Program-made: the position numbers and the translations under genes
In this document: in pieces, positions 13,445 to 25,341 of the stretch
Layout: each line of letters begins with the position of its first letter
How positions within the stretch are numbered: the first letter of the stretch is position 1
Source of the DNA: Isoetes taiwanensis
Taxonomy: Eukaryota > Streptophyta > Lycopodiopsida > Isoetales > Isoetaceae
Reading direction: 5' to 3'
Assembly: GCA_021234155.1 (NCBI GenBank)
Contig: JAJEKV010000040.1
Location: forward strand, 12,545,072 to 12,609,071
Length of the DNA: 64,000 bases
The notes under the pieces: generated by a model
What the model saw: the letters and a program-made list of their open reading frames with translations, nothing else
Told to the model about the DNA's origin: nothing
The model's database searches: none

Positions 13445-13711
13445 TTGTGCAGCCTCCTTTGATTGTCAAAGCAGCATTGGCTGACATTTATTCCAAGAGG
13501 CCAGCATGGCAAAACTGAATTACAGAGATGGAGCTTTGTGAACTCATAGTCTATCAGACCCAACACTCTTACAAACATTATCATGAAGAATGCCCAAACT
13601 GCAACCACATTGAAACTGTTGTGCAGCCTCCTTGAATTCTGAAAGCAGCATTGTCTGACATTTATTTAAAGAGGCCACGATGCCGAAACTAAAATTACAG
13701 ACCTGAAGCTC
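13445..13711 (+). repeat. direct repeat, about 90 bp, two copies
   Basis: 13445-13535 and 13619-13711 share TTGTGCAGCCTCCTT, AAAGCAGCATTG-CTGACATTTATT, AGAGGCCA and a closing AATTACAGA segment. They lie about 85 bp apart. They may be internal repeats of the LINE leader that follows or an older duplication; no coding content. Confidence 0.65.
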
Positions 13712-13839
13712 CAAAATATAAATTACGGACCTAAACCTCTTACAAGCATTGCAATGAAAAAAAATCTTAGCAACCATGTGTGCATACCTCATGATGCACT
13801 CTTCCACTTCCACACGTATTCTATTGTGATGGAGCTTGC

Positions 13840-14580
13840 CTCTCCCTTGCCAATTTCCAAGACGAGCTGGGCTGACCTCTCTTTAAAATCATGTGAGATG
13901 GACATGACTGATGTTGGCTCTATTGGTATGGAGATGGAACATAATATTTAGGACACATGAACCTTTTGTCTTGGAATGTGAGGGGAGTGGCTTCTTCTTC
14001 AAGAGGAGGTTATTTCTTTACCTGTCTAAGTTTTCTATTGCCTTTTGCTGCCTTCAAGAGCATAAATGTCACGAAGGTGATATATATAAAGTAATTATTG
14101 TATTTGGACGTGACTATAGTGTCTTGATATCTGCTGCTGATGCAACAAAGGCTGGTGTGCTTGTGGATGCCACTTTTACTCAAACAAATAGGTTTGGGCG
14201 GTGGATAATAATCAAGTGGAAAGATAAGGACCAAGAATGAGGTTTGATAATTGTTATGCTCATAATAGACCTCGCCAGTGTGGTGCTTTGTGGGCAACTG
14301 CGAGGAGTGAAATTCTTCATCTTGAGCAGAATGTTGCATGGCTGCTGGTTGGAGACTTTAACATGGTCGAGTTGGAAAGAGATAGAAGCAGTTGAGGTTC
14401 TGAAACGGTGCAAGGCTTCGAACAGGAACAATGGTTACACCTTTTACACGATTGTCAGCTTATAGAGATTGATGGTGACCAGACCTTCACGTGGTGTAAT
14501 GGTTGGACATGAGTTGGTAGAGCTTATGCAAGACATGATAGAGGATTAATACTTGTGCAACTGCTTTGCTAGCAGATTTA
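13840..14580 (+). mobile_element. LINE fragment: 5' leader and AP-endonuclease domain, decayed
   Basis: The plus strand reads like the start of a plant L1-type ORF2: LLSWNVRGVASS near 13965-14000 (the canonical endonuclease opening), CLQEHKC near 14050, then WIIIKWKDKDQEWG and VYAHNRP in neighbouring frames, LLVGDFNMVE (catalytic GDFN box) near 14345-14375, and a terminal DGDQTFTW-like motif near 14470. Frameshifts and stops separate these blocks. The 5' leader and endonuclease match the element at about 27400-28000 almost block by block, so both belong to one family. The reverse-transcriptase part is missing here, so the element is truncated or deleted downstream. Confidence 0.85.
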
Positions 14581-14589
14581 CGTCGCTCA

Positions 14590-14715
14590 AATCTTCTTTT
14601 GCTTTTGTAGGGAGCAGAGTAGACATTGCTAACCCAAGTTGCAAAGCTTGGATCATCCACCTCTGTGCTTACAACAAAATCTATGCCCAATGCCTCACCA
14701 ATCCTTCCCATCTGC
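14590..14715 (-). CDS. possible isolated exon, unknown protein
   Basis: On the minus strand a TTTGCAG acceptor-like site at about 14712 is followed by an open frame reading MGRIGEALGIDFVVSTEVDD and then a segment ending NVYSAPYKSKRR. The amino-acid texture looks protein-like rather than random, but I cannot name a family and find no convincing neighbouring exon. It may be an exon of an undetected gene, a captured gene fragment, or chance. Confidence 0.25.
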
Positions 14716-14964
14716 AAATACGTCAATTTTTCAGCAATAGAGCTGTTTTAAATGCAGAATGTTGATGGCTGATTCAAGAAGGTGCATAAAGAAAGGAGAT
14801 AAAAAAAGTGGGTGGATTTGTGAACTAAATGCATCAGAATCAATTTTGAAAAAAATGAAAGAATGATTTGGGCACAGAGCTGCCGGAGTGTCAGGCAGTA
14901 TGCAGGGCCGAATTTGCCCCAGTCTCTGAAGGCAAGGAACATGGCTTTTTACGTCTTTCAACCT

Positions 14965-16420
14965 AATATCTACATCCTGAATGAAATATGGCTAAAACAA
15001 ACACACCATGCCAAGACAGAGATTAGTTTTCTTTAGCTTCAGATGTAAAGGAAGGCAACGAGTAGAACCGACCCTGTGGACATGTAGAAAAGCATGTAAA
15101 TAGCGGAAAGAGCAGAGCTCGCCATAACTTCTCTAATTACTTCCGATGAAGATGACTTGGGATTGAAACCAGAAGATAGAATAAAACCAGATGGCAGAAG
15201 ATGGGGACTGAAACCAGAAGGCAGAATAAAACTATTTGAAATGGTGAAGAAGGCCCAAAAGGGTTGGCAAAAGGTAGAAGCCATAGCCAGTTCTTGAGCA
15301 AATCAAGTGTGTAGCGAAAGCCATAGTCGGTACTTGAGCTTTGAGCAAATCAAGTGTGCAGGGCTGAGGATAATCTTACCCTGGTTTGGGTTGATCCTGC
15401 CCATGGGGATCCCCAGATATGATTCCCTTCTTAGGGATGCCCACGCGAGATCCCCTCCTCCGGGATCCCACAGTTCCTTACTGTGCAGTTTCGGACGTTT
15501 CGCCCAATCGGAGCATGGCTACTGCAAGGGCACTCGCCCTGCTTCCTCCTCCACATCTACCTGCTCCCCTTGCCCTCCCGATTCTGACCAGCTACGAAGC
15601 AATCCGATGCGATTCGGTGTCAGATCGAGGGAGAAAATCCCACGGCATGTTTGCCCAAAAAATCCCTATAAGAATCAGGATTTTTGCACAGTAACTGCAC
15701 AATAATTGGGGATATTGTCCTCGGGGATTAGACCTATTGGGGATCCCATCCTCCGGTATCTCCAAGATCCCCGAAAAAAGACTATCCCGCGCCTGCAAGT
15801 GTGCAGACGGAAGCCAAAGCCGGATCAGGGGCAGACCAGAGCCAGAGCTTTGAGCGTGATCAGAGGTGGGACGGTGATGGAGGGAGATAGAGGCGGGAAG
15901 AGGAGCACAGTAGAGCAAAAAAACAAGGGTAAAATCTGGGCCATCAACATTAATCACAACCGTTAATTCTCAGCCAATAGGATGGCAAGACATGGATCAC
16001 AATCCTAGCCACTCATCTCAACCTTTAAATTCGATACAATTATACCATGCATATTTTTTTGGATTCCATACAATTGTACGATGCATATTTTTTTAATTTC
16101 ACCATAACATTGCCATAGAATAAGGTTTAACGAATGATTAGGCGAAAAAGGGGGGATGGGTTTTATTTTTTACTTTTAGTTTGTTAAAAACCAATGGTAT
16201 TAGAATGGAGTGTATCACTATGTATCGCCCGAGCATGGCGGCCAAACCAGCCGCTGCTCCGTCTTTATTGGAAGAAAGCCCGAGCATGTTAGGCAGCCAG
16301 ATCCATGCCCCCATACTGTATAAGTATCGAGGCCACTGTCACGTCATCCCATGCCCTCAGATCATGATGCCCCTTCTCCATGGGGCATCAACGATGACCT
16401 CGTTCAGACTATAGTCGTGG
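14965..16420. other. repeat-rich, no supported gene
   Basis: Between 15150 and 15240 the phrase ACCAGAAG-AGAATAAAACCAGA recurs with small changes, and CTTGAGCAAATCAAGTGTG appears near 15291 and 15340. From 15400 to 15790 the DNA turns GC-richer, with many GGGGAT/GATCCCC words. Two overlapping plus-strand frames and one minus-strand frame cover it, so none is credible alone. I interpret it as unclassified transposon sequence. Confidence 0.4.
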
Positions 16421-16424
16421 TGTC

Positions 16425-17008
16425 TTGTTTGAGCCTATGTGGCATATTTGAGCCTAGGGCATGTTTGACCCTAGGGGGAATGCTTGAGCATAGGTGACAT
16501 GTTTGAGCTTAGGTGCTTATGCGGCGTATTTAAGCCGAGGTGTTTGAGCCTATGTGGCATGTTTTACCCTAGGGGCAATGCTTGAGCCTAGGTGGCATGT
16601 TTGACCCTGTATGGCATGTTCGAGGCAATGTAGCATGTTTGAGCCTAGGTGGCATGTTTGAGCCTACATGGCATATATGAGCCTATATGGCATGTTTGAG
16701 TCAAAGTAGCATGTTTGAGCCACATGCCATATTTGAGCCACGTGTCATGTTTGAACCAAGGTGGCATGTTCAAGCCTCAGGCACAACATTTCAACCTTAA
16801 AATAAATACAAAATTATATTTCATCCTTTCAAAAAAATAAATCATCGAAAGGAGCATTTTTTATGACATAGTGGCATGTTTGAGCCACGTATCATGTGTG
16901 AGCCATGTGCCATATTTTGAGCTTAGTGGCATGTTAGATACTATGTGGCATGTTTGAGCTACGTGACCAGTTTGAGCCAAGTGTCATGTTTGAGCCTAGG
17001 GGCAAGCT
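16425..17008 (+). repeat. degenerate minisatellite, unit about 20 bp (GTTTGAGCCTAGGTGGCAT-like)
   Basis: More than twenty diverged copies of a unit approximating GTTTGAGCCTAGGTGGCAT run head to tail. The core TTTGAGCC alternates with CATG-containing halves. The array is interrupted at about 16795-16865 by AT-rich DNA and then resumes until about 17008. Copies vary (GCCACGTG-, GACCCTAG-, GAGCTTAG- forms), so the array is old. No coding function is evident. Confidence 0.88.
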
Positions 17009-17277
17009 CCAATCACCATTAAGACAAAAATGGAATCGATATGAGAAATAATGGGCAACAATGTGAGGTCAACTGAGATGGCGGAATATGGTGAATGACA
17101 TGGCAAAAGTGGCATGATGATGTGGCGAAGGTATTTTTTGCAATCTCCATGAAATAAGCGAGGAAAATTGACTAAGTTATTAAATTCTCACATACTCTTT
17201 GGTATGTACATTGATTGTTTAGAGCAATATTTAATTAATGTTGGGTGTAAATTTCCTTAAGTTGCACGATAAATGTA

Positions 17278-17530
17278 TAATGTTGTTGTTATATATGGAT
17301 GACCTCCTTTAATTGTTCACAATGTGAGGGATCTCTAAGCACAACTTGTTGCTCTTGAATCTTTTTGTCATGAATATGGGTTTATGGTAAAACCAAGGTT
17401 CTTGGATTTGGGACACACAAATATATCGACATACATTACAATGAGAAACAGGCTTTGCTTTTTTAGAAATTGTGGCAGCTAAAGGAACAACCCAGTTTCT
17501 GAGAAGATGTTCATAAACTTCCATTTAATG
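17278..17530 (+). mobile_element. LINE reverse-transcriptase fragment (catalytic box and after)
   Basis: Translating across one frameshift gives LLLYMDDL followed by LIVHNVRDL, a stop, then AQLVALESFCHEYGFMVK. This is the YxDD catalytic box and the helix after it in non-LTR retrotransposon RTs (typically YADD...L..L..F....GL.VN). Several stops follow. Only a short, dead fragment remains, on the plus strand, opposite in orientation to the RT fragment at 18151-18830. Confidence 0.65.
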
Positions 17531-18150
17531 TTGTAGAAGCCTCAAAAATGTTGACCAATGCTAATAAAACCAGTTGGTATCGTGATATTAGTAGATGGAT
17601 TGCTCGGGCGTGGCATTTCATTGGATGTTGATTGGGTTTTAAGGGAGTTAAATGTTGCTAGATATGCGCAGAAGACGAGAAAAGCAAAAATGGTCTATTA
17701 CTTTGGGGATTTCAATCCCTACTCAATCATGTCTATCAGTTGATATGCCTAAATATCTTGTTCATGATATTGCCAAGTTCAGAATGAGTTCGCCAAGGCT
17801 TATGATAGAAGTTGGACGATGGATGAAGCTAGAAGAAAAGCATAGGGTATGTGCTTGTGAATTGATGGGATGGAATTAGAAAAACATGGATGTCATAAGC
17901 ATGATAATATTCGAGCAAAATTCTCATCCTTAAGATGGAAAAGTTCAAATCTAGTTGAGTTCTTCAGTGAATAGAATGCTTGAGTTTACTCCGTAGCATC
18001 AAATACAATGATTAAATATTGTACTTTATCTAATAGCCATTTTGGCTCTCATGGATGTTAATATACACACTTACTTACTTAAAAGTTCTTATCTAAGTTG
18101 CATGGTTGTCGAGAGGTGGCTCTAAAATCTTGGATATCTCTGGCTGGGTT

Positions 18151-18830
18151 TTAAAATAGACCGATGGTTTTGTTTAGGTTGCTTCGCCTAGAACAGTGAT
18201 AACTATTATGGTGGTTGTCATGGCAATATATGAGCTCAACATATTTCAGAGTCTCTAGAACTTGGTATAAGGGCCGATTTTCTAGTTCCACACATTCTAA
18301 GAGCAGTTTTGCAGCTTCAAGATTCTCAAGATTAGCAAACAAAAATAGGAACATGTCATCTGCATATTGATTGCAAACTTCCTGTGTACCATCCTCTATA
18401 GCGAGACCGTGGAGAATCCCCTTTGCAGTCGCAATAGCGAATAACCGTGATAACGCCTCCGCAACAATTGTGAAAAGGAAATTCTATAGGGCATCCCTCA
18501 CAAATACCACGACCAAATGGAAAAACCTTTGATGGCCCACCATGAAAGAGAACACCAGCTCGAGCAGAGACATACAGCTTCATGACATCTGATGTGAATT
18601 GCTGCTCGGATCCCAATCTGAGCATACAGAAGCGCATGAACTCCCAGCTGGAGTCATTGTCATAGGGTGTCTCCATCTTCTTGATGTATGAGAGATGCTC
18701 CTCCTTCCTGAAGCTTCCCAAATCGATTTGAGAAGGATTGGGGAAGCTTGCCCTAAGGTGATTCCTATACAGTGGTCTTCCCCTTGACCACGAATTTTGC
18801 CAAGTGGCATCTAGTTTGAACTTGCAATGC
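18151..18830 (-). mobile_element. LINE reverse-transcriptase remnant, reverse strand
   Basis: Minus-strand translation, shifting frame twice, shows an RT palm: SWEFMRFCMLRLG and SDVMKLYVSARAGV (18670-18540), FPFGRGICEGCPI (about 18520-18480) with a shifted FLFTIVAEALSRLF, and a YADD-like box leading into DMFLFLFANLENLEAAKLLL near 18360-18300. The order and spacing match the non-LTR RT motifs B to D. Frameshifts and stops make it inactive. The 5' and 3' ends are not clear. Confidence 0.8.
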
Positions 18831-21530
18831 TAGATTATTCGTTTGTCGTGGCCAATCCCTCGGTAGTATTATCATCATGTTACCAAACTAAGCAAATCCA
18901 AAACAATACTTCTTTTCCAAGAAACTAGTAGGGACTTAATGTACTAAACTTTCAATCTATAACTTGGAATAAATCTAGAAATTCCCTCTTTCCCAAGAAA
19001 TTTTAAGAGATGTTTAAACGTTAAGTCCATGTATGAAGCCTAATCCAAATTGAATTGTTTAGGAACTGGCAGTATCTTTACATTTAATCGATGATAATTT
19101 TAGATTCATCTTTTGGGGAATATATAGCATGTGGAAGCTCAATATTAAAAAAATATAAGTTCAAGAAGCTTGATCATTATTCAAAGTTTTGCACAAATAT
19201 AGAAGTGAATAGATATATGCTAGCACCATATTTGTCTCTAATTTTTACCTAAAATATATTTTTTGGCTTTAAGCAGCTTTTAACCAGCATAATCATAAAA
19301 TTGCCATGCACATTATCAGCTAAGACTTCCAGTTTCAGCAGATGGGTACCTCCTTAAAAAACAATTGAATCCTAACATCTATAATATATTGATAACAGGT
19401 CTGCATCGTATAAGAGCACTCAAGGTACCTCATATTAGGCCTGAACACCTTATAGGAACATGCGCATTGCTCATTCTATAGATTTCCATGAAATGTCCTT
19501 ATAATGAGCACTTGAAGCACGATCAACAAAATTCAATATCTTATATTGAGTATTTGCATGATCATCTTTATTTTCACTTGAACTCAACTGGACATAACGT
19601 AATCTGTCTAGTCTTGCACAGATTACTTTATGCATAACCTGATGCTTTTATAAATCTTTTTCTGCGGGAAGAGTAATGTATGCAAAAAAAAGCTCTCCGT
19701 TCTTTGTAGTCTGCAAAAAAGTCATGCAAACGAGATAGCTTCTAAAAGGGAAAGAATCAAAATGCAATGTTCCGAATATTTGGTGAGAAAATGAAAAGAT
19801 TTGCAGTGTTCTGCTAGAATCAAAGGCTGCTCGCCCTCCTTATTGACTTCAAAGATTACTGCCAAAACAAATGGTGGTTGTGTTTCGCCGTGTCTATAGC
19901 GAAAAATCCAAGCACAAAGAACAAGGAATAAGGCCAGTATCAAAACTCAATGCTTGAGATTAAGGCATAGTTGACCTACATGAAAACTTGAGAACACGGT
20001 CTTTATTTAAAAACAGAGTATAAGGACAAGTATAATCTACCTTTCCAGCGTAAATGAATGATATCATCCATGCACACAATGTCATTGAATTGAACATTTG
20101 CCAAGGCCATAAACGAGAGAATGATTGGTGGCAAATCAGATAAAGAATGGAAGCATGGAATACAGAATAGATGTGATGATTTTGTTTCTCTCAAGGAGAC
20201 ATCCGATATGCTCCCCTAACGATTTGCTTGAGTATGCACAATCCCAACTGCTCATTGTATGCATAAAGACAAGATAGAATCCAGTCCATAGGTCATCTGT
20301 GTCCAAAAACAAGATGAGTTAGCAGGGAAGGAAAAATGGCAAGCAACGGTATCTATGTTTCAAATTACAGATAATTCCAGCTTCTTACACTGCCATAAAG
20401 CCTAATGAAATTCGTTACTTATAAGAACTCAATTTACAGCGCATCTTATGCTGTTGCAATGCCTTTGAACATGTTTAAAATTGCACAGTTACCAATGCCG
20501 GCAATCACATACTGGTCCATTGATGAAGATAATGGAACTCTGCTATAAACACGAGCTAACATAGTCATCTCATATTTCTATTAAGACTAAGGTGTGAACA
20601 AGAGCTATATACAGATCGAACCTCAACTGTAAAACAAACCATCATAGTCTCCTCGAGATTGAAAGAGTAATGTCTGTAATTTATCATAAATTGTACTTTT
20701 CACTTCATGCTCAGATCAATAAACGCCTGAGGTAACAGAAACATGATTGTCCTGAAAATGAAATGAGCCAACTTTCAACATGGCTCCACTTGAGAAATAA
20801 ATGTGTTTCCACCTTTCAGTATTCTGATTCTGCATAGTTCAAAGAAAACGTAATGGGCTCCAGTTTTTACAAGCTCTTGCCTATATAAAATATAAAGAGA
20901 ATCATCCCGTCAACGTATTATCAAGAACCTGCAGGATGGAGGTATTTCAAATGAATCAAAGGCATCAATATTGGTCCAATTCAATCCAGATACATAACTC
21001 ATCGGCTTGTCCTTCCGAGAGGTTCACAATTTCTGATTCTCTTGTTGAATGTAATCCTGAAGAAATGTTGAAATTGCTATGCAACTTGTTTGCTCCAGTT
21101 CAATGAGAAAAGGCGGGTAACACCTTAAAACGGCTGCCGCAACTCCTCAATGCAGTTCTGAGCATCAAATGTCACTATCTTAACAAATTATGTTGCAGTG
21201 CCGGGCATATGTTGCCAGCTTAAAATGATCAAATTTGTTGCTTGTGATAGATCCAACAAGTACTGAAACTAACAATGAAACAAATAAGAATATCCCCAAG
21301 GACATGCTATTTACTCTAATATCATCAATCTCGGCAATATATATTTCATTCTTTTGTTCTCTCCCCTCTAAACATAGAAAGGTATTTCTTTTACAGTTGG
21401 AACCCTATTAATTACGTAGAACAGAAAGAAAGTAAAATCAAATAAACAAGATTTGCAGGAATACAAATACATATCAAAAACTCACAATCGCCAACTAAAG
21501 GTGTCAAAGTAACAAGCATACTTGGTGGGA
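18831..21530. other. AT-rich interval downstream of the RRM/RS gene
   Basis: No supported coding exon on either strand. Part may be 3' untranslated or intronic sequence of the minus-strand RRM/RS gene, whose coding region ends at 21559. The frames at 19722-20194 have no domain or splice support. Confidence 0.4.
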
Positions 21531-21558
21531 GGAACATGCGCAGCATGCTTTCTGTAGT

Positions 21559-23931
21559 TCATTGCCAGATTCCTTTTAGGTCCTGTTCCCACCAACCACT
21601 GCTGCTTCTTCTTCGTGCATCAATTATGCCAAATCTTTCATTCTGTTTTTTGCGAAGCTCATAGTTTGCATCACTTACAGGACCCCTGTTCACTCTCCTC
21701 ACATAAATCACTGGCCAAGGACAGAACCGAGAAGCACCAAACTTCAGTAGCTCTGCATCACTAGGAGCTCTTGCCCCTTCTTTTCCACAGGTCACGGCCA
21801 ATCCATCACCCTGAGATTGCATATTCTGCCACCCACTTTCTCCTGTCCTGTTTGTCCCACAATGTCCACCATTTTGCTTTAACATGCCATGTAAGTTGGC
21901 AGCTTCTAACCTGGCAGACTCCATGAAGACATTCCTGTCCTCGTGTAGAACATGCTTATTTTCCTGTTTTTCAATCTTCAATACTATGTTTCTGTCATCG
22001 TTCCCCCACTTCTTATGGTCCTTTGACTCCTCTATAAACTTTGCTTGATCTCTATCTTGCAGAAGTAAGTCTGTTTTTTGTTTCTTGGCATTACGTTCAG
22101 GAGAAGATGGACGCTGATGAAGAATACTAAAAGCCTTTGTTTGCTGTACAGTGGAAGGTTCAATGAGCTGTTGATCAACAGGATGGTGTGTATGTGCGAT
22201 CGACTTTTCCTTTGTTGATGAATTTATTGATTTATCCAGATCATTATAGTCCCCAGATTCTGTTGTCTTGCCATCACATATGGGACTACAACTCTTAATT
22301 TTGTCACCTCCATGTTGTGTAAGGCCAACCTTGTTTGATTGTGATGAGAAAGATTTTGACCTGCCACTTTTTGGTGAAAATGAACAGCTCGCAGGGGACC
22401 TTGAGCGAGACCCTGATCTTGACCTACGTGACGCCGAAATCAATGACTTTTGAATTGGGGACCTGGATCTTGATGACACAGATGCTGAGGTGATTGAATT
22501 GGATAAAGGACTCTTTGATCTTAACTTTGGGGACTTTGACTTGGATCCAGATGGAGATTGAGATCCAGATTTATCGGCAGAAGAGTGTGACTTGGCAGAC
22601 GATTTTGAACTGAATGATGTGGAATGTGAGCCCGGTGATCTTGTAGCTTTAGAACCAGATGTGTGAGAATGCTCAAGGGATTTTGACAGTGACTTAGATG
22701 ACAATGAAGGTGAACCCTGCAAATGCAGAGAGGATGAGCGTGAACGTGAATGAGAACGAGAATGTGACCTGGACAGAGCAGACCTGCACTTCCGTTCTGA
22801 GGAGACAGACCTTGACCTTGATCGCTTACGAGGCCGATGTTTCTCTTTTTTCCTGCCCTCTTTCCGATGCCCTCTCTTGTCAGGTTGACGAGCATTGGGC
22901 CACTCTTGTCTCTTGTCTCGTTGGCCTTGAAACTTTCGATAACTCAGAAACCTAGAAGAACCTTGCTGTCTCTGAAACCAGCCCCTGTCCCTCTGTGAAC
23001 CAACAAACCTTCTCCCAGCAATTTTTTCATTCCAACCTCTGAAATTCCTTTTCAACCCATCACCTCCATCCCTTGAGATCCTTCCTGCTCTAGTTCTAAG
23101 ACTTCTATCGTACTCCCTCCCACTTCGATCTCTGTCAGAAGCATTCTTCCTGTCCCATGCTCTGCAATTCCTCATAATATGGCCAACCTGGCCACACTTA
23201 AAGCAGCCATCCTGCAATTTTGCTTGAGGCCTTGTTTCTCTTTTATCTTTATTTTCGTCATGTTCCTTCCCACGTTCATCTCTCCCCCTGGAATCTTCCT
23301 TTGCTGAAGAACCATAAGACCTAGACTTGGAACGTTTTCTTCTATGCATTCTTTCATCTGTGTTCTCCTTCTCAATGCTAGCTTCTTTGGCAACATATCT
23401 GTCTTCTATATCTATGTTCATATCCCGATTTCCAAAATCACCTTCCCCACCATCCTGTCCATCTCTTTCATTCACATCTTCCTTATCCCTCAAATTGTGC
23501 ATAGAACCACCATCATCACCATTATTATTTTCCTCCGTTCTATCTTCTTTATCTCGTAAATCACCTTCCATTTCAATTTCTTCCTTGCCATTGCTTCCAT
23601 CTTTCTCGTTCCCTGCTCTTTCATCAGTATCTCTGAATTCTCTGCCCCTAGAGTACCTGCTCCTACCATGAAAACCCTCATGCTCCTTCCTGTCTGCGGA
23701 GAAATTTCTAAATGGCATTTGCTTCTTAGCCCACGAGATAGAAGGCCGTTCACCACAAATTTTCCTTCCTCTTAATGCATTCAAGGCCTTCTCAGCGTCT
23801 CTGGTTGCTTCAAAAACCACAAATCCATATCCCTCTTTAATTTCCACATGATTTCTCCCAAACCTAGAGAAAGCTGCTTCAAGGTCCCTCTCCCGAATCC
23901 GAGATGACAAATTTCCAATAAATAACGACAT
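21559..23931 (-). CDS. intronless RRM + CCHC zinc-knuckle + RS-rich RNA-binding protein
   Basis: A single 790-codon open frame. Residues 1-70 form an RNA recognition motif with RNP2-like LFIGNL (3-8) and RNP1-like GYGFVVFE (34-41). An acidic/charged linker follows (about 80-235), then a zinc knuckle CFKCGQVGHIMRNC (Cys243, Cys246, His251, Cys256), an Arg-rich stretch, and a long Ser/Arg domain with many SRSRS, SHSRS and SPS repeats (about 365-550). The last 60 residues (FCPWPVIYVRRVNRGPVSD, FGIID and a WWEQDLKGIWQ end) are less repetitive and look like a conserved tail. The combination fits an SR-like splicing or mRNA-processing factor of the nucleus. It is much longer than the usual plant RS2Z proteins (about 200-300 residues), so it is a related, larger type. 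The start is the first ATG, directly before RNP2. No intron is needed within the coding region, but untranslated exons may exist. Confidence 0.92.
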   Translation of the reverse strand: MSLFIGNLSSRIRERDLEAAFSRFGRNHVEIKEGYGFVVFEATRDAEKALNALRGRKICGERPSISWAKKQMPFRNFSADRKEHEGFHGRSRYSRGREFRDTDERAGNEKDGSNGKEEIEMEGDLRDKEDRTEENNNGDDGGSMHNLRDKEDVNERDGQDGGEGDFGNRDMNIDIEDRYVAKEASIEKENTDERMHRRKRSKSRSYGSSAKEDSRGRDERGKEHDENKDKRETRPQAKLQDGCFKCGQVGHIMRNCRAWDRKNASDRDRSGREYDRSLRTRAGRISRDGGDGLKRNFRGWNEKIAGRRFVGSQRDRGWFQRQQGSSRFLSYRKFQGQRDKRQEWPNARQPDKRGHRKEGRKKEKHRPRKRSRSRSVSSERKCRSALSRSHSRSHSRSRSSSLHLQGSPSLSSKSLSKSLEHSHTSGSKATRSPGSHSTSFSSKSSAKSHSSADKSGSQSPSGSKSKSPKLRSKSPLSNSITSASVSSRSRSPIQKSLISASRRSRSGSRSRSPASCSFSPKSGRSKSFSSQSNKVGLTQHGGDKIKSCSPICDGKTTESGDYNDLDKSINSSTKEKSIAHTHHPVDQQLIEPSTVQQTKAFSILHQRPSSPERNAKKQKTDLLLQDRDQAKFIEESKDHKKWGNDDRNIVLKIEKQENKHVLHEDRNVFMESARLEAANLHGMLKQNGGHCGTNRTGESGWQNMQSQGDGLAVTCGKEGARAPSDAELLKFGASRFCPWPVIYVRRVNRGPVSDANYELRKKQNERFGIIDARRRSSSGWWEQDLKGIWQ

Positions 23932-24680
23932 CTGCGATCAAACCGTTAAAACCTTTAGCATGACCTCCGAATTCTCTAAGCCAACTGCCATATCCTAAGT
24001 TACAGAATGCCCTAGAAATATCTTCCAGTTGTTTGCAAATGCAGAGAAAACTATTGCCCTAACACAAAACGTTACCTCGATTCTTGTAAGATTGGTACAA
24101 AAGGACAAGACCAAAGCAAACTACTGTTATGCCCAATCTTTTCTGCAGCATAACAAAGTAGAATTCGCTTCACGAGGGTAAAATGCGTCCTGCTACCTCC
24201 GTGCTAAGCGCCATGACCTTTAAGCTGTTAGATTAGCCAGTAACGAATAGAACCTGCTTTACACCATTGTCGCCTGATAGACTACGACATAGAAGAGAAA
24301 GCTCGTAATAGAATATTCTTCGTCAATCATCGATACTTTCTGAACGGAATCTCCCGTTGACGACTTTCCATGAGTAAATTTGTGAACAGGAATCTGTGAA
24401 CGTAAAGTTTCGTTAGGATTTATTCTGGCTAATCCGCCAATGAGCTGCCGCCACGTGTCATATTTTCTTTCTCGGAATGTCCTCTTAGCTTGCATTCTGT
24501 TTTTACCGGACATACTAGAATTTTTTACCTGTATTCTTGAAGTTTACTTGCATTCTAAAATTCTTACTTGCATTCTTACTCGCATTCTGCTTTCTTGTCT
24601 TAGTTTTACAGAAAATTGAACATTTTGCCCAGGGAATTGAACCCCGGTCCAAAGCACCAGCAACAGATTTCTTAACAAAA
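23932..24680. promoter_or_regulatory. upstream region of the RRM/RS gene
   Basis: This DNA lies immediately 5' of the minus-strand coding start and has no supported gene; promoter and 5' untranslated sequence are expected here by position only. It contains the first copy (24344-24375) of a 32-bp sequence repeated at 25446. I cannot point to a confident TATA box. Confidence 0.35.
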
Positions 24681-25260
24681 ACAGACTTAACAGATTTAAG
24701 AACAGACTCGTTAGAAAGAAGAAAGAACAGACATCGCCATCGCCGGAGTCCCTGCACAGAAAGAAGAGAGTTAGAAAGAAAAAACAGAGTTAGAAATAAA
24801 GAACGAGCGGAGTCCCCCCGCTTTTGAAAAGAAGAGAGTTAGAAAAAAAAACGAGTTAGAAATAAAGAACGAAGTTAGAAAGAAAGAACGTAAGAACAGA
24901 AAGTTAGAAAGAAAAGAAGAACAGAGTTAGAAAGAACAGAGTTAGAAAGAAAGAACATCATAAGAATGATGTCTTTAGAAAGAAAAAGAGCCGCAAGACA
25001 AATCGCTATCTTGAAAGCAGAATGTGGTGCCATCGCCAATACCCATCGCTAGGAGCCAAAGTTGAGCAGTGGCCATCGCCATAATGGGACTTGCCGAAGA
25101 AAGCAAAAAAGCTTCAAAAGAAAGCAAAGAAAGAAAGCAGGAGCCATCGCCATCGCAAGGAGAAAGCAAGGAGAAAGAAAGCAGGTGCCATCGCAAGGAG
25201 AAAGAAAGCAAGTGCCATCGCCACAGCCATCGCAGGAGAAGAGCGCCATCGCCGGAGTAG
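24680..25260 (+). repeat. purine-rich low-complexity tract
   Basis: The plus strand is dominated by A and G: many GTTAGAAAGAAAGAAC-like units up to about 24990, then AAAGCAAGGAG and GCCATCGCC units to 25260. Open frames on both strands across it are products of low complexity (Lys/Arg/Glu- or Leu/Phe/Ser-rich) and should not be taken as genes. Confidence 0.8.
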
Positions 25261-25341
25261 GAGTAGGGCCGCCAACAATGGGCGCCATAGCCGTGAGCCG
25301 CTTCCATATCAAACCCTAACCAAAGCATAAGAAAAATGAAT

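Noticed and set aside
15307-15957. GC-richer overlapping frames of 90-130 codons on both strands
   Set aside because: No recognisable domain, conflicting strands and no splice support; more likely unclassified repeat DNA.
22521-22895. Long frames antisense to or out of phase with the RRM/RS gene (also 22698-22955, 23172-23396, 23327-23671)
   Set aside because: They are shadows of the repetitive Ser/Arg codons of the real gene and have no domain of their own.
24975-25330. Overlapping Leu/Phe- and Lys/Arg-rich frames on both strands
   Set aside because: Produced by the purine-rich low-complexity tract; six frames open at once is a composition effect.
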